This document shows, one piece after another, positions 9,235-17,772 of a stretch of 64,000 bases of DNA. The notes under the pieces were generated by a model. It saw only the letters and a list, made by a program, of their open reading frames with translations. It had not been told where the DNA came from and searched no databases. This DNA is from Ornatilinea sp. Lineage in GTDB: Bacteria > Chloroflexota > Anaerolineae > Anaerolineales > Anaerolineaceae. The stretch covers positions 1 through 64,000 of the forward strand of contig JAHDQE010000067.1 in NCBI GenBank assembly GCA_018433975.1, in the 5' to 3' direction. Both the position numbers and the translations under genes were made by a program. How positions within the stretch are numbered: position 1 is the first letter of the stretch; each line of letters starts with the position of its first letter.

Positions 9235-9537
9235 CTATTTCTTTTCAATCCGGGCAATCCAGTCGTTGACTGCATCCAACCGTTGTTTAAGGAAACCGGA
9301 TTCTTTTTTAAGCTCATCCAGCTCTTCATCCGGGGTCAATCGGCGTGCTTCATAGTATTGTCCGCGGCGAGGGCGGTCCCCGCCGAAAAATCCGCGGCGC
9401 CTGCCGCGGCCGCCTCTCACAAAACGACCCATTGGAGCACCGGCATATCCCTGAACATCCGAATCGCCGCAAATTCCCATCTGGCGTCCTGTTCTGGCAC
9501 CTTCGCCCACTGGTCCTGTTTGATCTCTACCAGGCAT
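9235..9537 (-). CDS. DUF5320-like small Gly/Arg-rich protein, first gene of the operon
   Basis: The 100-residue product starts MPGRDQTGPVGEGARTGRQ, which matches the TGP..GPxTG(R) opening of the small DUF5320 proteins found beside NifX and MinD-ferredoxin genes in anaerobes. A Gly/Arg-rich middle (about 35-55) is followed by a C-terminal coiled-coil-like helix (about 68-98, DEELDELKKESGFLKQRL). It has the strongest ribosome-binding site in the window (AAAGGAGGTGA) and the operon promoter directly upstream. Its function is unknown. There are 96 bases between it and the NifX-like start. Confidence 0.82.
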   Translation of the reverse strand: MPGRDQTGPVGEGARTGRQMGICGDSDVQGYAGAPMGRFVRGGRGRRRGFFGGDRPRRGQYYEARRLTPDEELDELKKESGFLKQRLDAVNDWIARIEKK

Positions 9538-9572
9538 AAGTAATCACCTCCTTTTTACTATTTTATTACAAT

Positions 9573-9615
9573 ATTATATCATAAAATTGTTTGTTTTACA
9601 ACAATATCAAACAAT
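9573..9615 (-). promoter_or_regulatory. Promoter of the DUF5320/NifX/MinD operon with overlapping TTGTTTG operator
   Basis: Reading leftward, TTGTAA (9601-9596) and TATAAT (9578-9573) are separated by 17 bases. An inverted repeat, ATTGTTTG at 9586-9593 and CAAACAAT at 9608-9615, covers the -35 box and spacer. A further half-site, TTGTTT, lies at 9620-9625. A repressor bound here would block polymerase. A related inverted repeat sits at the osmC promoter. Confidence 0.6.
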
Positions 9616-9639
9616 TAATTTGTTTATTTAAATAAAAAA

Positions 9640-9664
9640 CCTCAGGAGCACTGCGCTCCTGAGG
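9640..9664 (-). terminator. Intrinsic terminator of osmC
   Basis: A perfect 10-base stem (9640-9649 with 9655-9664, loop of five) is followed on the minus strand by a T-rich run, directly downstream of the osmC stop. Confidence 0.8.
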
Positions 9665-9687
9665 ATACCATTCAAAACACTAAACTT

Positions 9688-10125
9688 TTATTTGATAGAA
9701 ATTTCGACGGGGGTGGCAGAAAACAGATTGTCTGAAATCGGGCAGCGAGCATCTACTTCCTTCATAAATGCTTCTTTCTCTTCCCGCGTCATATCTGCAT
9801 CAATATCCATAATCACTTTCATCGCCTGGAAACCGGCACGGTCATCCGCTTCTTTACCCATTAAAACTTTGGTATTGAGACCGCCTTCTACTTCACAGGA
9901 AAGACCACGAAGTTTAATTCCCTTCTGCATCGCTGCGATTTTCGCAATCGTGACCAAACAGCCGCCCAATGCGAAAAATTGATAATGCAGTGGTGTGGGG
10001 GCGCTGTTGGTGCCGCCCATCGTTTCCGGTTGGTCGATGTAAGCTGTGAAAGGGCCAGCATGCATTTCAATCTTATAGCCTTCCAATAATTTTGCATCGA
10101 CTTTTACAGTTTTTGTGATTGCCAT
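9688..10125 (-). CDS. OsmC family peroxiredoxin-like protein
   Basis: The 145-residue protein has the OsmC/Ohr fold pattern: PTPLHYQFFALGGCLVT with the first conserved cysteine at residue 56, and RCPISDNLF with the second at 128. In characterised members these two cysteines reduce organic hydroperoxides. Which subfamily (Ohr, OsmC or YhfA-like) it belongs to is not decided. It starts at ATG 10125 behind AAGGAGA and is monocistronic, ending in a strong terminator. Its promoter carries an inverted repeat similar to that of the neighbouring Fe-S operon. Confidence 0.88.
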   Translation of the reverse strand: MAITKTVKVDAKLLEGYKIEMHAGPFTAYIDQPETMGGTNSAPTPLHYQFFALGGCLVTIAKIAAMQKGIKLRGLSCEVEGGLNTKVLMGKEADDRAGFQAMKVIMDIDADMTREEKEAFMKEVDARCPISDNLFSATPVEISIK

Positions 10126-10187
10126 GTTGCTCTATATCTCCTTAAAAATAATTTTTTTCACAAACTCGCGACCAGTAATCTTAGCGC

Positions 10188-10223
10188 TTGTTTGTCAAAT
10201 TAAACAAACATTGAAAAATTTTA
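10188..10223 (-). promoter_or_regulatory. osmC promoter (extended -10) and downstream TGTTTG operator
   Basis: Leftward, TGGTAAAAT gives an extended -10 box (TAAAAT at 10223-10218). The inverted repeat TGTTTG (10189-10194) and CAAACA (10205-10210) begins about where transcription would start. The half-sites match those upstream of the DUF5320 gene, although the spacer is 10 bases here and 14 there. Confidence 0.45.
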
Positions 10224-10288
10224 CCATAATTCAGGTTGTTTTAGTGCTATTTAACCCATTTAACAAATCTGAAAGTTTCCCAATAAAA

Positions 10289-10315
10289 AAGCCGCCAGTG
10301 ATGACCCGGCGGCTT
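10289..10315 (-). terminator. Intrinsic terminator of adenosine deaminase gene
   Basis: AAGCCGCC at 10289-10296 pairs with GGCGGCTT at 10308-10315. The minus strand continues into a T-run (complement of the A-run at 10285-10290). Confidence 0.78.
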
Positions 10316-10339
10316 GAAAGTTCTTAAAAATATCGCCGA

Positions 10340-11365
10340 TCAAACCTGCCCCTGTGAAGCGGCCTCGCGTTTCTTTGCTGCCAGCGTACGCTTGGCATTT
10401 GAAGGCAGAAAAGCCAGCGAGAGCGCGTTGCGCTGCGCCTGTTGGGCGAGCGCCGGAGTCAGCCCCGCCGCCGGAGCCGCCACTTCGTATTCATAGCACA
10501 GATCAATATTACTGATCCCGGGGTCGTCCGTGTTGATGCTGGCCAGCAATCCCCTTTCCAAAAAGGTTTTCAGGGGATGTTCCGCATAGGAAGGCACCAC
10601 ACTGGTCTGGAGGTTGCTGGTCAGGCAGGATTCAATGCCGATTTCGTGCTCGGCCATATAATCCAGAATAGTCGGGTCTTCAATAGCGTGCACCCCGTGC
10701 CCAATCCGGGTCGCGCCCAGATCCCGGATAGCGTGCCAGATACTGTCCGGGCCCATGGCCTCTCCGGCATGAACGGTGACCTCCCATCCCACATCCCTTC
10801 CGCGCTTGAAATGTTCCGTAAACCACTCCGCAGGATAGTGGATCTCATCTCCGGCCAGGTCCAGCGCCACAATCCGGTCCCGATAACGCAGTAAAGCATC
10901 CAGCTCCTTCCAGGCAATATCCACCCCATACGTGCGGCTCAAAATCCCGATCAGGTTAACATGGGTGTTAAAATCCCGCATTCCGGCTTCCACACCATCC
11001 GCAACAGCTTCCACCACACCCGCCGGATCAAGCTGGTGAGATTCGGCCATAAACCAGGGGCTGAAACGCAGTTCAATGTAGTCAATCCCTTCCCGACGGG
11101 CATCCTCAACATTCTCATAAGCGATTCTGCGGCAGGCTTCATAATCTACTAGCACGCGCGACATCCACTCAAATTTCGCGATGAAGGTCATCACGCTGGG
11201 AGTTGGCTCCGTAACCTGTACATACGGCCGCAGCTCATCCACGGTGTCTGCCGGGAGAGGCAGGTTATGCGCACGGCCAAGCTCTAAAATTGTTTGCAGA
11301 CGAACACTGCCATCCAGATGACGATGCAGATCAATTAAGGGCAAAGAATGATCCATCATTTCCAT
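10340..11365 (-). CDS. add: Adenosine deaminase
   Basis: This 341-residue, full-length enzyme of the adenosine/AMP deaminase family converts adenosine to inosine in purine salvage. Zinc ligands appear as LHRHLDGS (His14, His16), the catalytic segment as VHAGE near residue 200, IGHGVH follows, and SINTDDPG near 290 holds the late aspartates. The start at ATG 11365 has GGGAGAAA upstream. It is monocistronic. The divergent neighbour is a PAS-GGDEF gene 240 bases away. Some relatives deaminate adenine or modified nucleosides, so exact substrate preference is unproven. Confidence 0.9.
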   Translation of the reverse strand: MEMMDHSLPLIDLHRHLDGSVRLQTILELGRAHNLPLPADTVDELRPYVQVTEPTPSVMTFIAKFEWMSRVLVDYEACRRIAYENVEDARREGIDYIELRFSPWFMAESHQLDPAGVVEAVADGVEAGMRDFNTHVNLIGILSRTYGVDIAWKELDALLRYRDRIVALDLAGDEIHYPAEWFTEHFKRGRDVGWEVTVHAGEAMGPDSIWHAIRDLGATRIGHGVHAIEDPTILDYMAEHEIGIESCLTSNLQTSVVPSYAEHPLKTFLERGLLASINTDDPGISNIDLCYEYEVAAPAAGLTPALAQQAQRNALSLAFLPSNAKRTLAAKKREAASQGQV

Positions 11366-11605
11366 AATTGTTTCTCCCTCTTATTTTGCAAATATCCTGA
11401 CCTCATTATCTATCAAGCGCTTCGTTCTGGCAAGCCGGTGCATCAGGAAGCTTTAAACCGCTTCCAAAAGCGAACCCGACTATATTGTTGACAATTTTAA
11501 TAAAAACGGGTTTAATTCTCTCAATGGTTGTTATTTAAAATGGGGAACTTCTGAGAACCGACCAAACCACAATTATTTCGGCTGAACTTTCTCCCGGATA
11601 AATGG

Positions 11606-13585
11606 ATGAAAAAAGCTGTAAAAATCAATCCTGTAATAAGCCTGATTTTCTACACCCTTCTCTACCTTGCGATGGGTTTTTTGATCATCCGCTACCATTG
11701 GTCGGCACATTGGCTGATGCTGCCGGCCGTTTTTAGCATTCTCGCTGCCCAATTTTTCCCGCTGTGGACCACATTGGCTATGGAAGCCATCTTTATGGTT
11801 GCCAGTCTGATCGTCCTCCTGTTTCTGCCCGTTGGTCTCAAACTCAATTCGCATATTTTGGAATTTTTGGTTTTAACCCTGGTGCTTTCCAGCACAATTT
11901 TGTTGATTCACAACCTCAACACCCGAAAAGAACTCACCGACCAGGAATTAATAAACAACCTCCAACGGGTGCAGTATGCCTTTGAGGGCGCTCAGGATGG
12001 CATCTGGGATTGGAAGCCGGCGATCCCCGAGCTTTATCTCAGCCCCGGTTTACAGGAACTGCTGATAGGAGAAAACACACCCTCTCTGGATTGTCACAAT
12101 TTAGCCCGGATTGTCCATCCCGAGGATATTGAATCCGTAACTCAGAAATTCACGGAGCATTACACCTGCCAATCTCCTCACATTAAAGTTGAAATGCGTG
12201 TAAGGGACCGGGCAGGGAATTGGTTGTGGTTCCTGCTTAAGGGGAAAGTAACCGAACGGAATGTCAACGATCAACCTGTACGGGTTGTCGGTACCGCGGT
12301 AGACATTGCAGAACAAAAGAAAATCGAACAGGCTTTGAAAGAATCCGGAATGATATTCCGCCAGGTTTCAGACAACATACGGGAAGTTTACTGGCTGCGT
12401 GACCGTAAGACCCGCCAGCTGATTTACATGAAACTAGACGATAGCATCAAAAACATGGAAAACACAAACGATGAGGTTCGTTTCAGTACGCCGGATTACT
12501 ATTACAAAAACATTTATCCCGACGACCGGGAAACGATTCGTAAATGTGAGAACGAGTTATATAAAACCGGAAAACCTTTTTCACAGGATTACCGGTTCTT
12601 TCACCAGGATGGTACCATTCATTGGTTGATGTGCCGGCAATATCCGGTTCTGGATGAACACGGAGATTTCTACCGGGTGATTGGAGTCGCCGAGGACATC
12701 ACGGAGCGGAAACATGCCGAACTGGCCCTGTTGAAAAGTGAAAAAAGGTTTCGGAATATGGTTGAACATCAGGGGGAAGGGATCGTTATCGTAGATACGG
12801 AAGAAACTTTTATTTACACCAACCCCGCGGTGGGGCATATCTTCGGCGTTTTCCACGAAACCCTGCTCGGGCACAGATGGCATGAATTTCTGGATTCCAA
12901 ACAACTGGATATCCTCCTGGCACAGACTGAAAACCGTCGTCAGGGAAAAGAAAACTCTTATGAACTGGTCATTAACCGGCCGGATGGCTTTAAACGCAAT
13001 GTTTTATGCACGGTTACACCCCGCACGGATGAAAACAATCAGTACGCGGGAGCCATCGAGGTGATCCGCGATATCACCGAGCGCCATAAAGAAGTGGAGC
13101 AGCTTCGCTACCAGAGCACGCACGATGCGCTGACCGGACTCAACAACCGCGCCTTCTTTGAGGAAGAATTAAATCGACTGGAATCCGGTGACCAGTATCC
13201 TATCGCAATCATCATGATGGATATGGACGGCCTCAAGAAGATCAATGATTACTCGGGACATGCCGCGGGAGACACCCAGCTTATCCGCACCGCTCAACTG
13301 CTTAAAAGTTCTTTCCGCGAAGGCGATATTGTCGCCCGGATTGGCGGTGATGAATTCGCCATTCTCATGCCGTGCACCGACCGGGAAACTCAGGACGGGA
13401 TCATCCAGCGCCTGCGGGAAAATATTATTCAAGAGAACCTGTCGGCGCCCTGGTCCGACTACCCCATTAAGATTTCGATTGGCGGCAAAGTGTGTGAAAC
13501 ACAGGGCTCCCTGAGAGACACCCTTGACCAGGCAGACGCCCGTATGTATGCGGATAAATCCCTGAGCAAAACAAACACCGCATAA
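11606..13585 (+). CDS. Membrane PAS-GGDEF diguanylate cyclase
   Basis: The 659-residue protein has three or four N-terminal membrane helices (about 8-105), then three PAS/PAC-type sensor domains (roughly 120-235, 240-370 and 375-490; each ends in the DITERK or VDIAEQKK-like C-cap). It finishes with a GGDEF domain (about 500-655). The active-site loop reads ARIGGDEFAIL and is preceded by REGD five residues upstream, the intact RxxD inhibitory site. No EAL or HD-GYP domain follows, so it should only make c-di-GMP. The signal is unknown. The start is likely ATG 11606. Confidence 0.92.
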   Translation: MKKAVKINPVISLIFYTLLYLAMGFLIIRYHWSAHWLMLPAVFSILAAQFFPLWTTLAMEAIFMVASLIVLLFLPVGLKLNSHILEFLVLTLVLSSTILLIHNLNTRKELTDQELINNLQRVQYAFEGAQDGIWDWKPAIPELYLSPGLQELLIGENTPSLDCHNLARIVHPEDIESVTQKFTEHYTCQSPHIKVEMRVRDRAGNWLWFLLKGKVTERNVNDQPVRVVGTAVDIAEQKKIEQALKESGMIFRQVSDNIREVYWLRDRKTRQLIYMKLDDSIKNMENTNDEVRFSTPDYYYKNIYPDDRETIRKCENELYKTGKPFSQDYRFFHQDGTIHWLMCRQYPVLDEHGDFYRVIGVAEDITERKHAELALLKSEKRFRNMVEHQGEGIVIVDTEETFIYTNPAVGHIFGVFHETLLGHRWHEFLDSKQLDILLAQTENRRQGKENSYELVINRPDGFKRNVLCTVTPRTDENNQYAGAIEVIRDITERHKEVEQLRYQSTHDALTGLNNRAFFEEELNRLESGDQYPIAIIMMDMDGLKKINDYSGHAAGDTQLIRTAQLLKSSFREGDIVARIGGDEFAILMPCTDRETQDGIIQRLRENIIQENLSAPWSDYPIKISIGGKVCETQGSLRDTLDQADARMYADKSLSKTNTA

Positions 13586-13746
13586 CCCAAAATGGTATCC
13601 TCTTGCTCCTTTACCCTCGGAGCTTTCTCCAACATGCAGCGATTTCATCTCCTCAAAACCGTGAAAAATTAAAAGGATAATTGTATAATACGGCTTAGAA
13701 AAAGTTTTTTTCAGGCCGTTTCGAAACGGTTTTGGGAGAATGGATC

Positions 13747-14499
13747 TTGAAAACTCAGACCTCACTCCACATCCCCGGGAAAACAAAGCCCTATGTGATG
13801 GCTCACCGGGGCAACCAGGTAGCCTGTCCGGAAAATACGCTGGCATCTTTTCGCCGGGCAGTTACCGACGGAGCCGATATTCTGGAAACCGATCTGCACC
13901 TTAGCGCGGACCAGGTCTTCGTCTGCATCCACGATGCCACAGTGGACCGCACCACCGACGGCAGTGGGGCCGTGGCTGAGATGACCTTGAAGGAGCTTAA
14001 ACAACTCAGCGCATCCTGTGGACGGACAGAATTCACGGAAGAACGCATCCCCACCCTTCTTGAAGTTGCCGGGCTGCTGCCGGAAAATGTCGCACTGGCC
14101 CTGGAGTTGAAAACAGACCGTTTCCTTGAATCGGAAGTCTGCTTCCGCCTGGCGAAGGAACTGGAAGCAGCCGGAGTGCGGGGCCGGACGGTGATCCTCT
14201 CCTTCTCCCGGGATCGATTACGGGCAGTCCAGCAGGCCGCGCCGGACCTTCCGGCCGGATTTATTACCCTGGATGAAAAATGGCCCTTAAAAGAGTTTGA
14301 ATTGATGGGGCCGGCCTGGAATCTGCTGCTGAAGAACCCCCTGTACGGGCTGATTGCTCACTTCAGGGGTCAGTTGGTAGCACCCTTGGATCCGGCTTCA
14401 ACAGCCCGTTATAACTGGTATCGCCTGTTGAATATGGATGCGGTGCTCGCGGATGATCCAGCCGCAGCACTGGCTGCATTGGGACGGAAATCACGTTGA
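13747..14499 (+). CDS. Glycerophosphodiester phosphodiesterase (GDPD family)
   Basis: The protein of about 250 residues hydrolyses glycerophosphodiesters to an alcohol and glycerol-3-phosphate. The GDPD hallmarks are MAHRGN, CPENTLASF, ILETDLHLS and CIHDATVDRTTDG, which include the metal-binding and general acid/base residues. No ATG fits the start. I chose TTG 13747 because GGGAGA sits 7 bases before it; TTG 13732 is an alternative. There is no signal peptide, so it is probably cytoplasmic. A second, more divergent GDPD lies at 29275-29925. Confidence 0.88.
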   Translation: MKTQTSLHIPGKTKPYVMAHRGNQVACPENTLASFRRAVTDGADILETDLHLSADQVFVCIHDATVDRTTDGSGAVAEMTLKELKQLSASCGRTEFTEERIPTLLEVAGLLPENVALALELKTDRFLESEVCFRLAKELEAAGVRGRTVILSFSRDRLRAVQQAAPDLPAGFITLDEKWPLKEFELMGPAWNLLLKNPLYGLIAHFRGQLVAPLDPASTARYNWYRLLNMDAVLADDPAAALAALGRKSR

Positions 14500-14547
14500 T
14501 AGATCTCAACCGATAATATCCTTTATTTATAGGGAGGACAGCTCCGG

Positions 14548-15261
14548 ATGAAACAACAAATTATTGCTATGGGCGGCGGGGGATTCTCGATGGAGCCCGA
14601 TAATCTTGCACTGGATGAGTACATTCTGGAACAGACCAATAAACCTCATCCGTCTGTATGCTTTTTGCCAACCGCCAGCGGAGATTCTCCGGAATATGTG
14701 GTTAAGTTTTACGCTTCCTTTACCAAACTGGACTGCCAGCCAACCCATTTATCCCTTTTTCGCCTTCCCACGGCAGATCTGTCGGAGCTTTTGCTGGCCC
14801 AGGACGTAATTTACGTCGGCGGCGGCAACACCCGCAGCATGCTGGCCTTATGGCGTGGGTGGGGATTGAACCGCATCCTCCGCAAAGCATTGGAGAACGG
14901 CGTGGTGCTGGCCGGGATCAGCGCGGGGGCCATCTGCTGGTTTGAACAGGGTGTCACCGACTCCGTTCCGGGCGAGTTGTCTGTCCTGCCGGGATTGGGT
15001 TTTCTGCCCGGGAGCTGCTGTCCGCATTACCACAGCGAGGAAGACCGGCGCCCGGCCTACCATCGCATGATCGTAGCCAGTGCCATCAAACCCGGGTTTG
15101 CGCTGGATGACGGCGCGGCCGTCCATTTCATCGATGGCGAGTTGAGCCGGGTCGTCCGCTCGCGTCCGGAAGCCAATGGCTACCGGGTGGATTCTGTAGC
15201 CGGGGAAGTGCGGGAACAGCCCCTCGAAATGATCGATCTGGATAGCTACGAGATCAATTAA
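14548..15261 (+). CDS. Peptidase E-like protein (family S51)
   Basis: The 237-residue protein shows the S51 fold signature: IYVGGGNT (88-95), then GISAGA with the nucleophile Ser125 in a tight turn, and PHYHSEEDRR further on. Characterised relatives (dipeptidase E, cyanophycinase) cleave Asp-Xaa dipeptides or cyanophycin. The overall length fits peptidase E better. The start ATG 14548 has AGGGAGGA upstream. It follows the GDPD gene by 48 bases and may be cotranscribed. A hairpin at 15318-15335 lies downstream. Confidence 0.85.
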   Translation: MKQQIIAMGGGGFSMEPDNLALDEYILEQTNKPHPSVCFLPTASGDSPEYVVKFYASFTKLDCQPTHLSLFRLPTADLSELLLAQDVIYVGGGNTRSMLALWRGWGLNRILRKALENGVVLAGISAGAICWFEQGVTDSVPGELSVLPGLGFLPGSCCPHYHSEEDRRPAYHRMIVASAIKPGFALDDGAAVHFIDGELSRVVRSRPEANGYRVDSVAGEVREQPLEMIDLDSYEIN

Positions 15262-15317
15262 CGAACAGCCTCTCCGAAAAATTTCTAACGATCCTTTGGT
15301 CTCCCCCTAAATGGGTA

Positions 15318-15335
15318 GGTGCGCTGGAGCGCACC
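15318..15335. other. GC-rich hairpin downstream of the peptidase E-like gene
   Basis: GGTGCGC (15318-15324) and GCGCACC (15329-15335) form a perfect stem with a TGGA loop. It is followed by A-residues on the plus strand, so it is not a classical terminator for the upstream gene. It may stop leftward transcription, protect the 3' end, or be a REP-like element. Confidence 0.5.
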
Positions 15336-15482
15336 AAAAACGTAAGCTCGCTAAAGCATTTTTAGATCTGAATCCCTGAATGTATCCTCCGGCCCATGAC
15401 TTCCCGGATATAATGGTTCCGGGTGAAGGATCCATAGCCGTCCTTCAATGTGCCTCAAAAAAGAATTATCAAGGAGAAACGA

Positions 15483-16130
15483 TTGACCGCCTGCCTTGCC
15501 GTTAAAGAACTAAGTAAAAAATATGCGTCGTTTTTAGCCCTGTCACCGGTTTCCTTTGAATTAAACGCAGGAGAAATCACCATTTTATCGGGACCCAACG
15601 GCTCCGGAAAAACCACCCTGCTTTCCTGCCTGTCCGGTCTCATCCGTCCTTCAACCGGCACGGTTGCCGTATCCGGCTTTGACCTGTACCGCGACGAGGT
15701 CGAGGTCCGGCGCCGTCTGGTGTTCGTCCCCGACGTTCCCCGCTTTTACCTGGAATTGACTGCCTGGGAGCACCTGCGCTTTATTGCCATGGCCAATAAT
15801 GCCACGGGCGACTTTGACCGGCGGGCTGAAGAATTACTGCGCAAACTCGATCTGTGGGAAGCGCGGGACCTTTTCCCCCATCATTTTTCGCGGGGAATGC
15901 GTCTGAAGCTGGGCCTCGCGCTGGGCCTGATCCGTCCCTTTGAGGTGCTCCTTCTGGATGAACCGACTTCAGCGCTTGACATCGAAAGCGTTGCGCTGTT
16001 GGTTGACGAACTGCGCGGCCTGCGCGACCGTGGAACCGCAATCCTGTTATCCACACACGACCCGAATCTGATCGACCAATTAGGGGACCGGCGCCTGATG
16101 ATCCATCAGGGCGTGATTGAGGCGGATTAA
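15483..16130 (+). CDS. ABC transporter ATP-binding protein
   Basis: The protein of about 215 residues carries Walker A GPNGSGKTT (37-45), a degenerate signature FSRGMRLK in place of LSGGQ, Walker B VLLLDEPTSALD, and the switch histidine in LLSTHD. The layout is that of exporter-type ATPases such as CcmA. TTG 15483 is preferred as start because AAGGAG ends 6 bases upstream; an in-frame GTG at 15450 is less well placed. It is directly followed by its permease (stop 16130, next ATG 16132), so the two form an operon. The substrate is unknown. Confidence 0.9.
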   Translation: MTACLAVKELSKKYASFLALSPVSFELNAGEITILSGPNGSGKTTLLSCLSGLIRPSTGTVAVSGFDLYRDEVEVRRRLVFVPDVPRFYLELTAWEHLRFIAMANNATGDFDRRAEELLRKLDLWEARDLFPHHFSRGMRLKLGLALGLIRPFEVLLLDEPTSALDIESVALLVDELRGLRDRGTAILLSTHDPNLIDQLGDRRLMIHQGVIEAD

Positions 16131-16131
16131 G

Positions 16132-17733
16132 ATGAATGCCGTTAACTGGCTGCGCACCCGTCAGGAGGAACACGAGCTCACCTACTGGCTATCCATTGTC
16201 TCTTATAACAAAAAGGACCGTTCCTTCAATAACCGCATCTATCTGCTCTATCTGATCCTGTTTTTCAGCGTCTGGATCTTTGTGACGCTGACATTCTTTG
16301 CAGGTGTTGGGGCCCTATTACTGCGTTTATTCAACGCAAATCATCCCGCCCAGGCAGCCCTCCTCTGTGAGGTTCTGGTATTGGGAATCTGGAATATTTT
16401 TGCCCTCCGGGCGGCCCTCAAGCGCAGTCCGGTCATTTTCTCGGAGCAGGATGCCACATTAATCTGCCAGATGCCGGTCAATCACCGCCAGGTGACTCTG
16501 CGCTGGTTCCTGATGCCCTGGTTAAAAAGCGCCATTCCTTTCTGGCTGATGTCCATTACCATTGGTTTTTCACTCGCGGAAATTGGCATGGCGGGAGCCA
16601 TCGACGCCGGTCACATTTTCGCTTATGCGGGATACGGCCTCCGGGCCTGGGCTGCGATGCTGCCGGTTCATCTGGCGCTCTTTGCGTTTCAATGGGCGAT
16701 TGGGGTTTATTTCCTCCAGAAAGATCGGGATCGGCGGCAGTTTACCTGGCCGGTGATGATCTTTGCAATTGTGGTCTCATCGCTTGCTGTGTTTTCACTG
16801 CTGTACGCGGGGATTTCCGATCCCTTTGTTAAAACCCTTTTCTTCCCCCTCCTGGCAGGGTTCGGCACCGGCAGTTTACTGCCATCGCTGCTCCCAGGCG
16901 GCATCCTGGCTGTTGCCTTACTGGGGGCATTGTACGGGGTATCCGGCTCTTTCAGCCTCAGCCGCGCCGCACAGGAAACGCAGGGATGGGAAATCATCCA
17001 TACGGCGCTGCAATATGGGTTTACGTCTTATGCGGAAAGTTTGCAAACGCAAAACCGTCTGGGGGTAAGGCGGGCACCTTCCCGGATGCCGGCCTTTGCG
17101 GGCGCCGGGATACTGGTCTGGAAAGATATTCTGCAATCACGGCGTGCCTTCCGGCTGGGATCATTGGGCAACTGGTTTACGATATTTGCCGTCATGCTGG
17201 GTCTATCTTTACTGCCGGATCTGGCCAGCCTTACACTGGCCATGTTTTTCTGGGGCAATACAATTGAAAAAGTATCCGTGATCCGGCTCCGGAACGATCT
17301 TTCCTGCTGGCCTTTAACCCGGCAGCTTCCAATTTCATACAGGAAGTTCCTGATATTTGAATTGGGCCTGGCATATCTGCTCTCCGTTATGGTCAGTTCA
17401 GCCGGTTTGGGCCTCAGCACCGCCCTTTTCCACACCCGGATCCACTCATTGATTTTGTTAATCCCCGGAATGGTTGCAGGCGTGGCGGGAATAGCCGCTT
17501 TGGATATCATCCGGCATTCCCGAAGCAATTTGCTGCTGAACGGCTCGGTGCCCAATGTGAATGCCGGAGGCATTCTACTCGGGGTTCTGTTTGCGGTCAT
17601 TCCGCTATACATCTACGTTTTTCTGCCGGGGATCATTGGGCTCATTTTATCCATTCTGGTGAGCTTGTTCCTTGGGTTTGCTGCCTTCCGCCTTGCCCTC
17701 CATGCCTATCGGAATATCGGCGATTCCGGATAA
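16132..17733 (+). CDS. ABC transporter permease, multi-spanning
   Basis: The protein of about 533 residues has roughly 12 hydrophobic helices and no soluble domain. It starts one base after the stop of the ATPase gene, so the pair most probably forms a complete exporter (permease with two copies of the ATPase). No substrate-specific family was recognised; ABC-2-type permeases of this size move lipids, peptides or drugs. The first 25 residues are cytoplasmic and charged (RTRQEEHELTYW). It converges with the MATE-like gene 39 bases downstream. Confidence 0.8.
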   Translation: MNAVNWLRTRQEEHELTYWLSIVSYNKKDRSFNNRIYLLYLILFFSVWIFVTLTFFAGVGALLLRLFNANHPAQAALLCEVLVLGIWNIFALRAALKRSPVIFSEQDATLICQMPVNHRQVTLRWFLMPWLKSAIPFWLMSITIGFSLAEIGMAGAIDAGHIFAYAGYGLRAWAAMLPVHLALFAFQWAIGVYFLQKDRDRRQFTWPVMIFAIVVSSLAVFSLLYAGISDPFVKTLFFPLLAGFGTGSLLPSLLPGGILAVALLGALYGVSGSFSLSRAAQETQGWEIIHTALQYGFTSYAESLQTQNRLGVRRAPSRMPAFAGAGILVWKDILQSRRAFRLGSLGNWFTIFAVMLGLSLLPDLASLTLAMFFWGNTIEKVSVIRLRNDLSCWPLTRQLPISYRKFLIFELGLAYLLSVMVSSAGLGLSTALFHTRIHSLILLIPGMVAGVAGIAALDIIRHSRSNLLLNGSVPNVNAGGILLGVLFAVIPLYIYVFLPGIIGLILSILVSLFLGFAAFRLALHAYRNIGDSG

Positions 17734-17772
17734 ACTTCCCTGCTCTTCAGCGCGGAAGGACGGCAGGCAAAA

